NCBI GenBank assembly: GCA_963838095.1
Contig: CAWIPO010000008.1
Span: forward strand, 1-64,000
Reading direction: 5' to 3'
DNA from: CAWCGU01 sp963838095
Lineage (GTDB): Bacteria > Actinomycetota > Thermoleophilia > Solirubrobacterales > 70-9
Length of the DNA: 64,000 nt
This document shows, piece after piece, positions 43,913-53,326 of this stretch. The translations under genes and the position numbers were made by a program. Positions within the stretch are counted from its first letter, which is position 1, and each line of letters begins with the position of its first letter. The notes beneath the pieces are model-generated. The model saw only the letters and a list, made by a program, of their open reading frames with translations. It had not been told where the DNA came from and made no database searches.

Positions 43913-45295
43913 GCGGTGAGTCGGTGCGAAGGCCTCGAATGCGTCGAGGAAGTGCTGAATGTCGTCGTCGGAGTGGGCGATCGACAGCGTCCATTCCTCC
44001 TCGACACCCGGTGTCATGAAGATGCCGTGGTTCATGTGGTAGAGCCAGGCGAGGGTTGACAGCTCCCCGTCGACCTTCGTCAGGTAGTCGCGGTACTCGT
44101 AGATCGGCTCTGGGGAGAAGATCACGCAGCCCTTGGCCCCGAGCCCGTCGGCGTAGGCGGGGAGGCCGTAGCGGTCGATGATCTCCTCGCAGCCGGCGCG
44201 CAGCTTTGCGTTCGTCGACTCGAGCTTCTCGTAGGCGCCGGCGGTGAGCACCTCGGTCAGGGTCGCCTCGGAGGCCGCCATCACCAGCGGGTTGCCGTTG
44301 AACGTCCCGTACTGGTGCACCGTGCCGTCGGCGATGATCGCGGCGATCTCCTCGGTCATCCCGATCGCACCGCCGGGATAGCCGCCGCAGATCGCCTTCG
44401 CGAGCGTGATCAGGTCCGGCTGGACGCCGAAGCGCCTGGTGGCGCCGCCGTCGCCGATCGTGGCGCCGGTCTTCACCTCGTCGAAGATCAGCTTCACGCC
44501 GTGGGCTGAGGTCAGCTCTCGCACCCGTTCGAGGTAGCCCTCCCGGGGCGGGATGATGTTGATGTTCATCATCGCCGGCTCCATGATCAGCCCGGCGACC
44601 CGGTCGCCGATCTTGTCCAGCACGCTCTTGAGCGCATCGGCGTCGTTGAACGGCACGGCGCGGGTGAGGTCGGTGAGGGCGCGGGGATACCCGGCGCCGT
44701 AGGGGACCGAGCGGGGATCGTCGCGGTCGCCGAGGTCCTCCAGCTCCGGGTACACCGAGACCATCACGGCGTCGTGATGGCCGTGGTAGGAGCCCTCGAT
44801 CTTCAGGATCATGTCGCGCCCGGTGACGCCGCGCGAGAGGTGGACGGCGTCCATCGTCGACTCCGTGCCCGAGTTCGTGAACCGCCACTGCGGGAGCCCA
44901 AACCGCCGCTGCAGCTCCTCGGCGACGGTGATCGATCCCTCGGTGGGGGCGGCGAAGTGAGTGCCCTCATCGACCCGCGCCTTCACCGCCGCGCCGACCG
45001 CCGGGTTGGCGTGGCCGATGCACATGACGCCGAAGCCGTTGTGGAAGTCGACGTACTCGTTGCCGTCCACGTCCCAGACCTGGGCGCCGACGCCGCGCTC
45101 GATGTAGACCGGCCACGGGTCGTTGGCCTGGAAGGAGGAGGGGACGCCGTTCGGCATCGCCTTCACCGCGCGCCGGAAGTACTCGCCCGAGCGCCCGGTG
45201 TTCTCGGTCAGACGCTCCTGCTCGCGCTCGGTCAGCTCGGCGATTCGGTCGCGGTCGATCGCCGCTGCGCCCGTGGTCGGTGTTTCGACTCCCAT
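43909..45295 (-). CDS. Glutamate-1-semialdehyde 2,1-aminomutase-like class III aminotransferase
   Basis: About 460 residues from ATG 45295. PLP-fold motifs: GVPSSFQANDPWPVYIERGVGAQVWDVDGNEYVDFHNGFG, FTNSGTESTMDAVHLSR, KIEGSYHGHHDAV, LIFDEVKTGATIGDGGATRRFG, and the PLP lysine in LITLAKAICGGYPGGAIG. It looks like HemL of the actinobacterial secondary type (the canonical lysine motif is KxxGGGxPxGA), so it may act in haem synthesis or in another aminomutation; an N-terminal extension is present. A shift near 43,925 restores a typical end (LTA and TAG) in place of a run into the ACT gene. Confidence 0.8.
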
Positions 45296-45388
45296 GCCTG
45301 TCCTCACAGTAGCGACCCGGATGCTTTAGAAAGGGGCCGCCTGGTACAAGCTTGATTATCTAGTTTGGACGCGACGGAACGGAGCGCG

Positions 45389-46306
45389 ATGAAGCTCGAG
45401 GGAATTCACCACATCACAGCGATCACGGCGGAGGCGCAGAAAAACGTCGATTTCTACGCAGGCTTGCTCGGGTTGCGGCTGGTGAAGAAGACCGTGAACC
45501 AGGACCAGCCGACGATCTACCACCTCTTCTACGGCGACGAGGAGGGCCAGCCGGGCCTCGATCTCACCTTCTTCGAATTCCCGGGCGCTCCGCAGGGGCG
45601 CGCGGGGGAGGGGATGGTGCACCGGATCGGCTGGCGGGTGGGCTCCGGGGAGGCGCTCGATTTCTGGGCCGAGCGGCTGGGGGAGGCCGGATACGAGTCG
45701 GATCGGCTGGGGACGAGGCTGCGGTTCAAGGACTTCGAGGGCCTCGAGCACGAGCTTGCCGTCGTCGACGTCCCGGATGCCCCGCTGATCGCCGCGCACC
45801 CGGAGATCCCGGCCGAGCTCGCGCTCCTGGGCTTTGACAACGTGCGCGCGTACTCGTCCGATCCCGAGCGCAGCCGCGGCCTGCTCGAGGACGCGCTCGG
45901 GTTCGAGTCGCGCGGCGGATCCTGGGAGGCGCGGGGCGAGGAGCGCGGCGGCCTTTACGCGTTCGACGCTCCGCCGGAATCGCGCGGGCTCCAGGGAGCG
46001 GGGAGCGTCCACCACATCGCCTGGGCCTCGAGCATGGAAGAGCACGAGGCCTGGCGCCAGTTGGTTCTGAAGGCGGGCGCCTCGCCGACGCCTGTGATCG
46101 ACCGCCACTACTTCAAGTCGATCTACTTCCGCGAGCCGAGCGGGGTGCTGTTCGAGATCGCGACGATCGGCCCCGGATTCACCGTCGACGAGCCGCTCGA
46201 GCACCTGGGCGAGAAGCTCTCGCTGCCGCCCTTCCTCGAGCACATGCGCGACGAGGTCGAGCCGCAGCTGACGCCGCTGACGAATCCGCGCCAAGTACCT
46301 ACATGA
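45389..46306 (+). CDS. Ring-cleaving dioxygenase of the glyoxalase (VOC) superfamily, MhqO-like
   Basis: About 305 residues from ATG 45389 (KLEGIHHITAITAEAQKNVDFYAGLLGLRLVKKTVNQDQP). Two VOC modules each supply metal ligands (GIHHITAI; GSVHHIAWAS; LFEIATIGPGF). This arrangement matches MhqO/YkcA-type hydroquinone dioxygenases that open quinol rings. A TTG at 45365 would add eight residues. It precedes an MhqD-like esterase gene, the same pairing as the quinone-resistance genes of Bacillus. Confidence 0.85.
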   Translation: MKLEGIHHITAITAEAQKNVDFYAGLLGLRLVKKTVNQDQPTIYHLFYGDEEGQPGLDLTFFEFPGAPQGRAGEGMVHRIGWRVGSGEALDFWAERLGEAGYESDRLGTRLRFKDFEGLEHELAVVDVPDAPLIAAHPEIPAELALLGFDNVRAYSSDPERSRGLLEDALGFESRGGSWEARGEERGGLYAFDAPPESRGLQGAGSVHHIAWASSMEEHEAWRQLVLKAGASPTPVIDRHYFKSIYFREPSGVLFEIATIGPGFTVDEPLEHLGEKLSLPPFLEHMRDEVEPQLTPLTNPRQVPT

Positions 46307-46370
46307 AAGGCGCCGAATCCTCCGAATCAATTTGCCGCGCCCGAGTTCGGCTCGATCTCATCTGCATGAG

Positions 46371-47045
46371 ATGAGCGGAGACGGCGGGGGCGGCCTCGAG
46401 TATCTGCGCCTGCCCGCTGTCGGTGAGCCGCAGGGCGCGCTCGTACTCAGCCACGGCCGCGGCACGGACGCGCAAGACCTCTTCCCGCTGCTCGACGAGC
46501 TCGACCCCGAACGCCGGCTGCTGGGAATCGCACCGCAGGGCCCACTGACCAACATCCCTCCCGGCGGGCGGCACTGGTACATCGTCCCGCGGGTCGGATA
46601 TCCCGACCCGGCCACGTTCCACGACACCTATCGCCTGCTCACCGGCACCCTCGACGAGGTCCTGGAGGAGGAGGGAATCGACTGGGCGCGGACCGTGCTG
46701 GGCGGCTTCTCGATGGGGGCGGTGATGTCCTACGCCGTCGGCCTCGGGCCGGGGCGCCCTTCGCCCGCGTCGATCGTCGCTTTGAGCGGGTTCGTGCCGA
46801 CGGTCGACGGCTGGGAGCCGGATTTCGGCGGGCGCGAGGGCCTTCCCGTGCTGATCCACCACGGCCGCAACGACCCGATCATCACGGTCGACTTCGGCCA
46901 CACGGCGCGCGATCTGCTCACGGCGGGCGGCCTCGATGTCACGTATGTGGAGAGCGACGCGGCCCACGGCGTCCCGCCGCAGCTCTTGCCGGCGCTGCGG
47001 GACTTCGTCGCCGCCGCGGTCCCGACGGTCGAGCGCAGCGGCTGA
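46371..47045 (+). CDS. Phospholipase/carboxylesterase-like hydrolase, MhqD-like
   Basis: 224 residues from ATG 46371. ALVLSHGRGTDAQDLFPLLDELDPERRLLGIAPQGP, the nucleophile Ser in LGGFSMGAVMSYA, Asp in IHHGRNDPII, His in SDAAHGVPPQ: a full serine-hydrolase triad of the carboxylesterase/phospholipase family. Next to a ring-cleaving dioxygenase it resembles MhqD. It probably hydrolyses the ring-opened product or esters; the true substrate is unknown. Confidence 0.82.
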   Translation: MSGDGGGGLEYLRLPAVGEPQGALVLSHGRGTDAQDLFPLLDELDPERRLLGIAPQGPLTNIPPGGRHWYIVPRVGYPDPATFHDTYRLLTGTLDEVLEEEGIDWARTVLGGFSMGAVMSYAVGLGPGRPSPASIVALSGFVPTVDGWEPDFGGREGLPVLIHHGRNDPIITVDFGHTARDLLTAGGLDVTYVESDAAHGVPPQLLPALRDFVAAAVPTVERSG

Positions 47046-47061
47046 GGGGGCGTTCAACCCG

Positions 47062-47110
47062 AAACTCTCTGGGTTGTAGGTGCTATAGGCCCCACAACCC
47101 AGAGAGATTT
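47062..47110. repeat. Dispersed palindromic element, copy 2
   Basis: 13-bp arms CTCTCTGGGTTGT (47065-47077) and ACAACCCAGAGAG (47094-47106) around a loop with CTATAGG. Its reverse complement matches 26147-26196 closely. It lies between the MhqD-like gene and the radical SAM gene and could also act as a hairpin terminator. Confidence 0.7.
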
Positions 47111-47152
47111 CATCGCCCTCGTCTTCGAAGCGTCCGGCGCTCATGCGAACAT

Positions 47153-48220
47153 GTGTTCGTGCGCTGGGAAAATCTGACGGTCGAGCGGGAGGAGGGGGCG
47201 AGGCTGCCGGGGTATCGGGAGCCGGCGACCATTCGCACCTTCGATGCGCCAGAGGCCCTCGGCACGCGCTTCTACGAGGTGATTGCCCGCTCGGCGATCA
47301 ACAAGGTTCCGGAGCGCTCACGGATGCCGTTCCGGTTCACGATCAATCCGTACAGGGGATGCAGCCACGCCTGCCTGTACTGCTTCGCTAGGCCGACCCA
47401 CACCTATCTCGAATTCAACGCTCGCGAGGACTTCGACCACGAGATTGTCGTCAAGGTGAACGCGCCCGAGCTAGTACGGGCCGAGTTGGCCAAGACCTCC
47501 TGGAGTGGCGATCACGTCGCCCTCGGCACCAACACCGATCCCTACCAGTGGGTCGAGGGGCGCTACAAGCTGATGCCGGGGATCTGGGAGGCGATGCGCG
47601 ACTTCTCCAATCCGTGCTCGGTGCTGACCAAGTCGCCGTTGCTGCTGCGGGACATCGAGCTGATGAGACAGCTCGTCGAGGTCACCGACTTCACCGCAAG
47701 CCTCTCGATCCCGACGCTCGAGGAGAAGGCCTGGCGGGCGACCGAGCCGCACACGCCGCATCCGCGCAAGCGGATCGAGGCGGTCGCCGAGCTGAACCGA
47801 GCCGGAATCCCTTGCGGGGTCCTCGTCGCGCCGCTGATACCCGGCATCAACGATTCCCCCGAGCAGGTAGATCGGATCCTCGAGCTCTGCGGCGAGGCCG
47901 GCGCCGTCCACATCACGGGCATTCCGCTGCACCTGCGCGGCGAGGTGCGCGGGATCTGGTTTGACTGGCTGCGCCAGTACCGCCCCGACCTCGTTCCGCA
48001 CTACGAAGAGCTCTACGCGCGCGGCGCCTACATGCGCGCCGACGAGAGCAAGCGCCTGTCGGCGCTGGTCCGCGGGCCGAAGTCGACCTGGCGAGGGCGA
48101 CACGGGCCGAAACGTGGACCGCGGCTCCGCGGAGCCGCCAGAACTACCCCAAATGGGTGCGTCCCCGCGGGCGGCAAGAAAACCTGTTCTGACCGCTCGT
48201 ACGGTAAATCGCATCGTTAA
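47153..48220 (+). CDS. Radical SAM protein, Rv2578c-type
   Basis: 355 residues from GTG 47153. The 4Fe-4S ligands are C70, C74 and C77 in YRGCSHACLYCFARPTHTYLEF, the C-x3-C-x2-C of radical SAM enzymes. VALGTNTDPYQWVEGRYKL and PCSVLTKSPLLLRDI follow, as in the spore-photoproduct-lyase-like Rv2578c group. The basic tail (GPKSTWRGRHGPKRGPRLRG) varies in this family; its last 40 residues look non-native, so a 3' frameshift is possible. Function unknown; a repair or RNA-modification role has been considered for relatives. Confidence 0.85.
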   Translation: MFVRWENLTVEREEGARLPGYREPATIRTFDAPEALGTRFYEVIARSAINKVPERSRMPFRFTINPYRGCSHACLYCFARPTHTYLEFNAREDFDHEIVVKVNAPELVRAELAKTSWSGDHVALGTNTDPYQWVEGRYKLMPGIWEAMRDFSNPCSVLTKSPLLLRDIELMRQLVEVTDFTASLSIPTLEEKAWRATEPHTPHPRKRIEAVAELNRAGIPCGVLVAPLIPGINDSPEQVDRILELCGEAGAVHITGIPLHLRGEVRGIWFDWLRQYRPDLVPHYEELYARGAYMRADESKRLSALVRGPKSTWRGRHGPKRGPRLRGAARTTPNGCVPAGGKKTCSDRSYGKSHR

Positions 48221-48534
48221 GACGACTGCTCGTTGGCGGGCGGCGGCTGGCCGCAAAGATCGGCCGCACGCAGGCGGAGATCAGTCGCGAGGCGTGCGAA
48301 AGCCACGGCTGAAACCCGGGCAACTCCGCTCGCTCGGAGTTGGGCGTGGGAACGGTGATCCTGTCGGGCGCAACGCCGATGCGATCGTGCGCGAGGCATT
48401 CGCCGCGCCCGCCCGCTAGCTCGTCCGGTTTCGACGAATCGGATTTTGGGCCCGCTATGCGGGTCGAAAATCAGTCTCGTGGTTGAGTCGAGGAGCTGAT
48501 GGGATCGGGGTTCCCGACACGCGGCGTTCGTGCG
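48221..48534. other. Intergenic region with terminator, no gene seen
   Basis: 314 bases between convergent genes. The first 200 bases could code for residual tail of the radical SAM gene in another frame (ending near 48419) but show no domain. The remainder holds the hairpin terminator at 48442-48472. Confidence 0.5.
48442..48472. terminator. Bidirectional intrinsic terminator
   Basis: GATTTT...CCCGC-tat-GCGGG...AAAATC: outer AT arms and inner GC arms form a stem of about 14 pairs with one mismatch, giving T-rich 3' sides on both strands. It ends both the radical SAM and ThuA transcripts. Confidence 0.75.
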
Positions 48535-49366
48535 TCAGTGCGACGGAGGCTTGCAGCGGGCCTTGATCTGCTTCGTCGCGGTGAGGATGCCGCCGAGCAG
48601 GTGCTGGCGGTACCAGTCGAGCTCGTAGAGGTAGGGCTCGTGGCCGAGCGCCGTGTAGAAGGAGCGGCCTCCGGCGTTGTCGTGGCACCAGGACATCGGG
48701 TGATCGCCCATGACCCCGGTGGCGGGGGTGCCGCCGGGCAGGTTGGTGGTGTTCGGGTCCGGCGAGTAGGTGTCCTCATCGATCGTCAGCAGCACCCGCA
48801 CTCCCGGCCGCGGGTTGGTCTTGAACGAATAGAACTCGTCGAAGGTCGTGAAGCGCTGCTCGAGGTGGGCGGTCGCCGGTTGGCGCGGGCCCTCGTTCTC
48901 GAACTCGGCGGGCTGCTGGAGTGGATGGCTCTTGAAGAGGGCTCCGACGAGCCGCTCGTAGAACGGCCACTCGTGCTCGGTGTCGGCCGCGGAGTGGATC
49001 CCGACGTAGCCGCCGCCCCGCGCGCATGTAGCGCCGCAGTGCCCGCTTCTGCTCGGGGTCGAGCACGGTGCCTGTGGTGTTGAGGAAGATCACGGCCTCA
49101 AAACGCGCCAGGTTCTCCTCCGTGAACTGCGTCGGGTCCTCGGTCGCCTCGACCCCGAAACCGTTCTCCTCGCCGATGCCGCGGATCGCCTCGATTCCGA
49201 CCTCGATCGAGGCGTGCCGATAGCCGGTCGTGCGCGAGAAAACCAGCACCTGGAAGGCGTCCTCGGAGGCGCTGGTCGCGCTCGGCGCCGCGGATCCGGC
49301 GGAGGTAGCGAGCAGCGACGCCGCTACCGCCGCGGCCGTGAGCAACGTGGCGAATCGCATGCTCAT
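48535..49366 (-). CDS. Secreted ThuA-domain protein, frameshifted
   Basis: ATG 49366. Signal peptide RFATLLTAAAVAASLLATSAGSAAPSA, then the ThuA domain: FQVLVFSRTTGYRHASIEVGIEAIRGIGEENGFGVEATEDPTQFTEENLARFEAVIFLNTTGTVLDPEQKRALRRYM. A shift near 49,020 leads to GGGYVGIHSAADTEHEWPFYERLVGALFKSHP and ends HPMSWCHDNAGGRSFYTALGHEPYLY...HLLGGILTA. ThuA domains (trehalose-utilisation, glutamine-amidotransferase-like fold) are common in proteins linked to sugar oxidation. Downstream of GMC and subunit-3 genes in one operon. Confidence 0.8.
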
Positions 49367-49374
49367 GCGGCCGA

Positions 49375-51113
49375 TCACGCTACCGCCTCCTCGGGCTCGC
49401 TTCGCCGGTCGCGAGCGCGCTCGCCGGCGATCCCACGGCCGACGCGGAGCGCATTGGCCATGATCGTGTTCGTCGGGTTGAAGCCCGGGAAGGTGGGGAA
49501 GGTGGAGGCATCGGCGACGTAGACGTTGCCGACCTCGTGCAGCCGGCCCGACGGCTCGCACACCGACTCCTTGGGGTCGGTTCCCATCCGCGCGGTTCCG
49601 GCGAGGTGGGCGGTGAACGTGGGGCCCTGGTTGATCACCGGATACGGGATGATCGCCGCCCCGATCGCCCCCGGCGCCTGCGCGTGCATCGCCTCGAGGC
49701 GGGCGCCGAGGAACTGCGCCGCCACCTGCTCGTGCTTGTGCGGGCTGTAGGTGATTCGCGCGGCCGGGAAGCCGCGGTAGTCCTTCACCTCCGGGTCGAG
49801 GTCGATCCGGTTCTCGGCCTGCGGCAGGTCCTCGCCGACGAGCTGCGAGCCGGCGACCCTGCTGTGCAGAAGGCCGGCCTTCATCAGCTGCTTGTGCTCC
49901 GTTCCGTACCCGGTGAACCCGGCGTAGGTGGAAGCCTCCAGCATCAACGGCAGTGCGCCGCCCACCTGCACCAGCCCGCCCTTCACGTACGGCAGCCCCT
50001 GGGACTGCACGTCGGGGTCCGTGAACGGTCCGACGAGGTCGTCGAGCTGGAGCGGGTTGCTCTGCGCCCGGTTGGGGTGGATGTCCTCGGAAAAGACGGC
50101 GGCGGCTAGCGTGAAGTTGTGGAACATCATGTTGCGGCCGAGCTGGTCCGAGCCGTTGCCGAGGCCCTCGGGATGCGCCGCGCTCGCCGACATCAGCAGC
50201 AGCCGGGCCGTGTTGATCGGGCTGCCGGCGAGCGACGATCACGTCGCCCGAGACCTTGCGCCTCCGGCCTCGCGCGTCGATGTAGCGGACGCCGGTCGCC
50301 CGCTGCCCGTTGCGAGTGGTCTCGATCCGGTAGGCGAACGCGCGCGCGATCACCCGTACCCGTCCGGTCCGACAGCCGGGTTCAGCCACGAAACGAGCGC
50401 GTCGCCGCGAGCGTTGATCGGGCATCCGAAGCCCGAACACAGCCCGCATGAGACGCAACGCGGCCGACCGCGAACGGCGTGAGTTCACGGCCGCCGGTTG
50501 CGGATAGGTGGTGTAGCCGACGCGATCCGCGGCCTCGGCGAGCAGCGACCCTGCGTACGTGATCGGGTTCGGCGGCATCTGGAACTGGCGTTTGCGCGGC
50601 GACTGCTCAGCGTCCGGGCGGGCATCAGCCTGCGATCGCCCTGGACCCCGACCCGGCGCTCGACCTCGTCGTAGAAGGGGGCCAGGTCGTCGTAGGAGAT
50701 CGGCCAGTCTGCGACCTGTGCGCCGTCCACCGGCCCCAGGGCGCTCAGCTGGTCGAAGTCCTGCTTCCAGAAGCGGGGGAACTTCGCGTTGTAGTGCAGC
50801 GTCGTCCCGCCGACCGCCGCGCCGAGCTGTCCCAGCGCTCCCTTGGCCGAGCGGGCGACACCGGAGGCGGCCTCGGACCTGGTGCGCGCCGTGTACGGCT
50901 CGAGCAGCGCGTCGGGCATCCCGAAGCCGCGGCTCGACTTGATCTCGTCGCTTCCGTAGCGGGTGCCCAGCGCGCCGCTCGGCTTGCGGCCGAAACCGGG
51001 TCGCATGTTCCGCCCCGCTCCAGCACCGTCACCGACCAGCCTGCTCGAGCCAGCTCCCAGGCGACGACGCTGCCGGCGGCGCCGGAGCCGATCACGACCG
51101 CATCACGCGCCAT
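49375..51113 (-). CDS. GMC-family flavin oxidoreductase (gluconate/sugar dehydrogenase large subunit), frameshifted
   Basis: ATG 51113: MARDAVVIGSGAAGSVVAWELARAGWSVTVLERG is the FAD dinucleotide fold. Then AVGGTTLHYNAKFPRFWKQDFDQLSALGPVDGAQVADWPISYDDLAPFYDEVERRVGV, later LGRNMMFHNFTLAAAVF and the GMC C-terminus HLAGTARMGTDPKESVCEP...NVYVADASTFPTFPGFNPTNTIMANALRVG. The C-terminal active-site His motif is present. Four frame changes occur (about 51,000, 50,620, 50,230 and nearby). With the subunit-3 gene before it, this forms a membrane-associated dehydrogenase; a cytochrome subunit is not seen. Confidence 0.83.
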
Positions 51114-52092
51114 CGGCACCATCCCGCTCCAGGAAGGCGAGCACCGGCGCCAGCTCCGAGCGCAGGCCGCTGAGCGTCCCGCCGCTGCGGGCGACGATGC
51201 CGTGGGCGAGCTCGGGCGAGGCCGGGGGGCGAGCGCGATCAGCGTCTCGAGGGGCGTCGACGGCGAACCCGCCGGCTGAGCGGCGGCGCCGGCGGAGTCC
51301 GGCTGCTCGATCTGCTCCCGGGTCCAGCCGCGCGGCTGCACGTCGCCGTCGTAGTTGGTGTATCGCCAGCCGATCAGGTCGTTGTTGCCGCCGTACTCCG
51401 GGGCGCCGTACATGAACTCGAACGTGTGCGGGAATGCGACGTCGACGAGCTCGCCGATGGCGGGGTCGTTCGACGAGCGCAGGATCACGTCGCGCGCCGG
51501 GCCCGGCAGCGTGCCGAAGCCGGCGGCGCCGGCGGCGCTCGAGCGCGGCGAGCCCCTCGCGGTAGATCTGCTGCCAGCCCTTCACGGGGCCGTTGAACTC
51601 GAGCTTCGGCCGCCCCTTCGATCCCTCGATCCGCAGCCTCCACGCCTTCGTCTCGTACGGGTCGAGCTTGAGGAAGCGCTCGAAGTGGTTGACCGGCGAG
51701 CCCGCGCGATCCGAGAACGGGGCGCCCGCGTAGATCATCGGCGGATCGACGCGGAAGGCGCCGAGCAGCGCGTCGATCGCCTCGGCGCAACCGCCGGCGA
51801 GCGCGCCCTCGTCGGTGTCCTCCGGCCGGCCGGGGATGAAGCGGTCGACGAGCCCGCGCAGCGCTTCCATCTCGTCCTCCGTCAGGAACTTCGGCCCTCC
51901 GGACGTGATTGCGACGGCGACGTTCCCGAACGCCGAGACGGGTCCCGAAGCGAGCACTGCGAGCGCCACCACCGAGCCGTCGCGCAGGACGGCACGGCGG
52001 GTCATCCCCGTTTGCTTTTCCCCTCGCTCGTCGCCGTCCGCGGTTGGATGAGGCGACGAGCCGCGCTCAGCCATCGCGCGAAGGTATCGCAT
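51103..52092 (-). CDS. Gluconate 2-dehydrogenase subunit 3-like protein with Tat signal, frameshifted
   Basis: Twin-arginine signal TRRAVLRDGSVVALAVLASGPVSAFG; starts at 52074 (AERG...) and 52005 (MTRR...) are also possible. Then KFLTEDEMEALRGLVDRFIPGRPEDTDEGALAGGCAEAIDALLGAF..., the usual subunit-3 fold, and after a shift NDPAIGELVDVAFPHTFEFMYGAPEYGGNNDLIGWRYTNYDGDVQPRGWT. A further shift near 51,240 returns to the frame ending LAFLERDGADGA (stop 51103). It is exported folded with the GMC subunit, whose start it overlaps by 11 bases. Electron acceptor unknown. Confidence 0.82.
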   Translation of the reverse strand: MRYLRAMAERGSSPHPTADGDERGEKQTGMTRRAVLRDGSVVALAVLASGPVSAFGNVAVAITSGGPKFLTEDEMEALRGLVDRFIPGRPEDTDEGALAGGCAEAIDALLGAFRVDPPMIYAGAPFSDRAGSPVNHFERFLKLDPYETKAWRLRIEGSKGRPKLEFNGPVKGWQQIYREGLAALERRRRRRLRHAAGPGARRDPALVERPRHRRARRRRIPAHVRVHVRRPGVRRQQRPDRLAIHQLRRRRAAARLDPGADRAAGLRRRRRSAGGFAVDAPRDADRARPPASPELAHGIVARSGGTLSGLRSELAPVLAFLERDGADGA

Positions 52093-52122
52093 GCCGATCG
52101 GCGTTTCGCCGTATCCCCGGGC

Positions 52123-53301
52123 TCAGGCAGCGGACGGCGCAAAGCCAAGCCGGCCCTGGCGGGCGACCCGCAGAGACAGAGCCGTCAGCCCCAGGGCGAC
52201 CACGGCCGCGAGCGCGAAGGCGGCTCCGTAGCCCGAGAGGGCCGCGGCGACCCCCGCCAGCGGGGCGCCGATCCCGACGCCGAGGTCGAAGAAAGCCGTC
52301 AGGGTCCCCATCACGGCGCCTCGCCGTTCCACCGGCACCCCATCGAGCGCCACCAGCGCCAGCGACGGCAGCAGCAGCGCGAACGCGCCGCCGATCGCCA
52401 TCGCACCCAGCAGCGCTACGGAAAGGCTCTCGGCGATCGCGATCGCGGCCAATCCCGCCGCCTCGACGAGACCCGCGACCGCCGCGCATCGAGCGCCCCC
52501 GAAGCGATCCGGGAGGCTGCCGCCGATCAGCCGGACCACCACGACCGTGGCGGCCAGCACCGTGAACGCGAGCGTCGCCTCGCCGATCGAGCGCTCCTCG
52601 AGGTGAAGCACGATAAAGGCGCTCACCGCCGCGAACCCGAAGGTGCCGCACGCGAACGCGAACCCCGGCGCCAGCGCCTCGCGGGCGATCAGCGGCCCCG
52701 GCTCCTCGCCGCTGGGCTTCGGCCGGAACGACTCCGGGATCCGGAGCGCGATCAGCGCCCCCAGCAGCGGAGCCGCGAGGGCGAACGCCCACACCACCTC
52801 GAAGCTCGACGCCTGAAGCAGCAGCTCGCCGATTCCGGGCCCGATGCTCAACCCGCCCCAGATCGCGAGCCCGTACCAGCCGAGGATCTGCCCCCGGCGC
52901 TCGGGAGGGGCGAGGTCGACCACCCAGGCCGAGCCGGCGGTGTAGATCAGGCCCTCGCCGGCGCCGAGGAAGAAGCGCGAGATCACCAGCCCCGGGACAC
53001 CGGCCGGAACGAAGTAGAGCGCCGCCGCGATCACGGATAGGAACGCGCCGAGCAGCACCGCCGGCCGGCGTCCGCGAGCGTCAGCCAGGCGTCCCGCGAA
53101 CGGCCGCACCGCGAGCCCGGTGACGGCGAAGGCGCCGGTGACTATCCCCACCTCCACGTCCCCCGCTCCGATCGGCCCCGTTACGTATCGAGGCAGCACC
53201 GGCAGCGTCGCCCCGATCGAGAAGAAGCCGAGCGTGGTGACGATGAAGATCCCGGCGAAGGCGGCCTGCGCCGGCGAGAGATTGGCGAGTCGGCGCCTCA
53301 T
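52123..53301 (-). CDS. MFS transporter
   Basis: 392 residues, twelve predicted spans. RFAGRLADARGRRPAVLLGAFLS contains the loop 2-3 signature of drug/sugar MFS proteins (G-x-x-x-D-x-x-GRR). LISRFFLGAGEGLIYTAGSAWVVDLAPPERRGQILGWYG is the motif C-like span 5 region. It is intact. Probably a proton-linked exporter or importer of a small molecule; its place after the dehydrogenase operon does not decide the substrate. Confidence 0.87.
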   Translation of the reverse strand: MRRRLANLSPAQAAFAGIFIVTTLGFFSIGATLPVLPRYVTGPIGAGDVEVGIVTGAFAVTGLAVRPFAGRLADARGRRPAVLLGAFLSVIAAALYFVPAGVPGLVISRFFLGAGEGLIYTAGSAWVVDLAPPERRGQILGWYGLAIWGGLSIGPGIGELLLQASSFEVVWAFALAAPLLGALIALRIPESFRPKPSGEEPGPLIAREALAPGFAFACGTFGFAAVSAFIVLHLEERSIGEATLAFTVLAATVVVVRLIGGSLPDRFGGARCAAVAGLVEAAGLAAIAIAESLSVALLGAMAIGGAFALLLPSLALVALDGVPVERRGAVMGTLTAFFDLGVGIGAPLAGVAAALSGYGAAFALAAVVALGLTALSLRVARQGRLGFAPSAA

Positions 53302-53326
53302 CGGGGCGCGCAGGCCGAACCGGCGC

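Noticed and set aside
45310..45388. MhqR-like operator upstream of the dioxygenase gene
   Set aside because: An AT-rich stretch exists, but no convincing inverted repeat could be drawn.
48221..48419. Possible small gene after the radical SAM gene
   Set aside because: No start with a ribosome site and no recognisable domain; probably tail of the same gene in another frame or non-coding.
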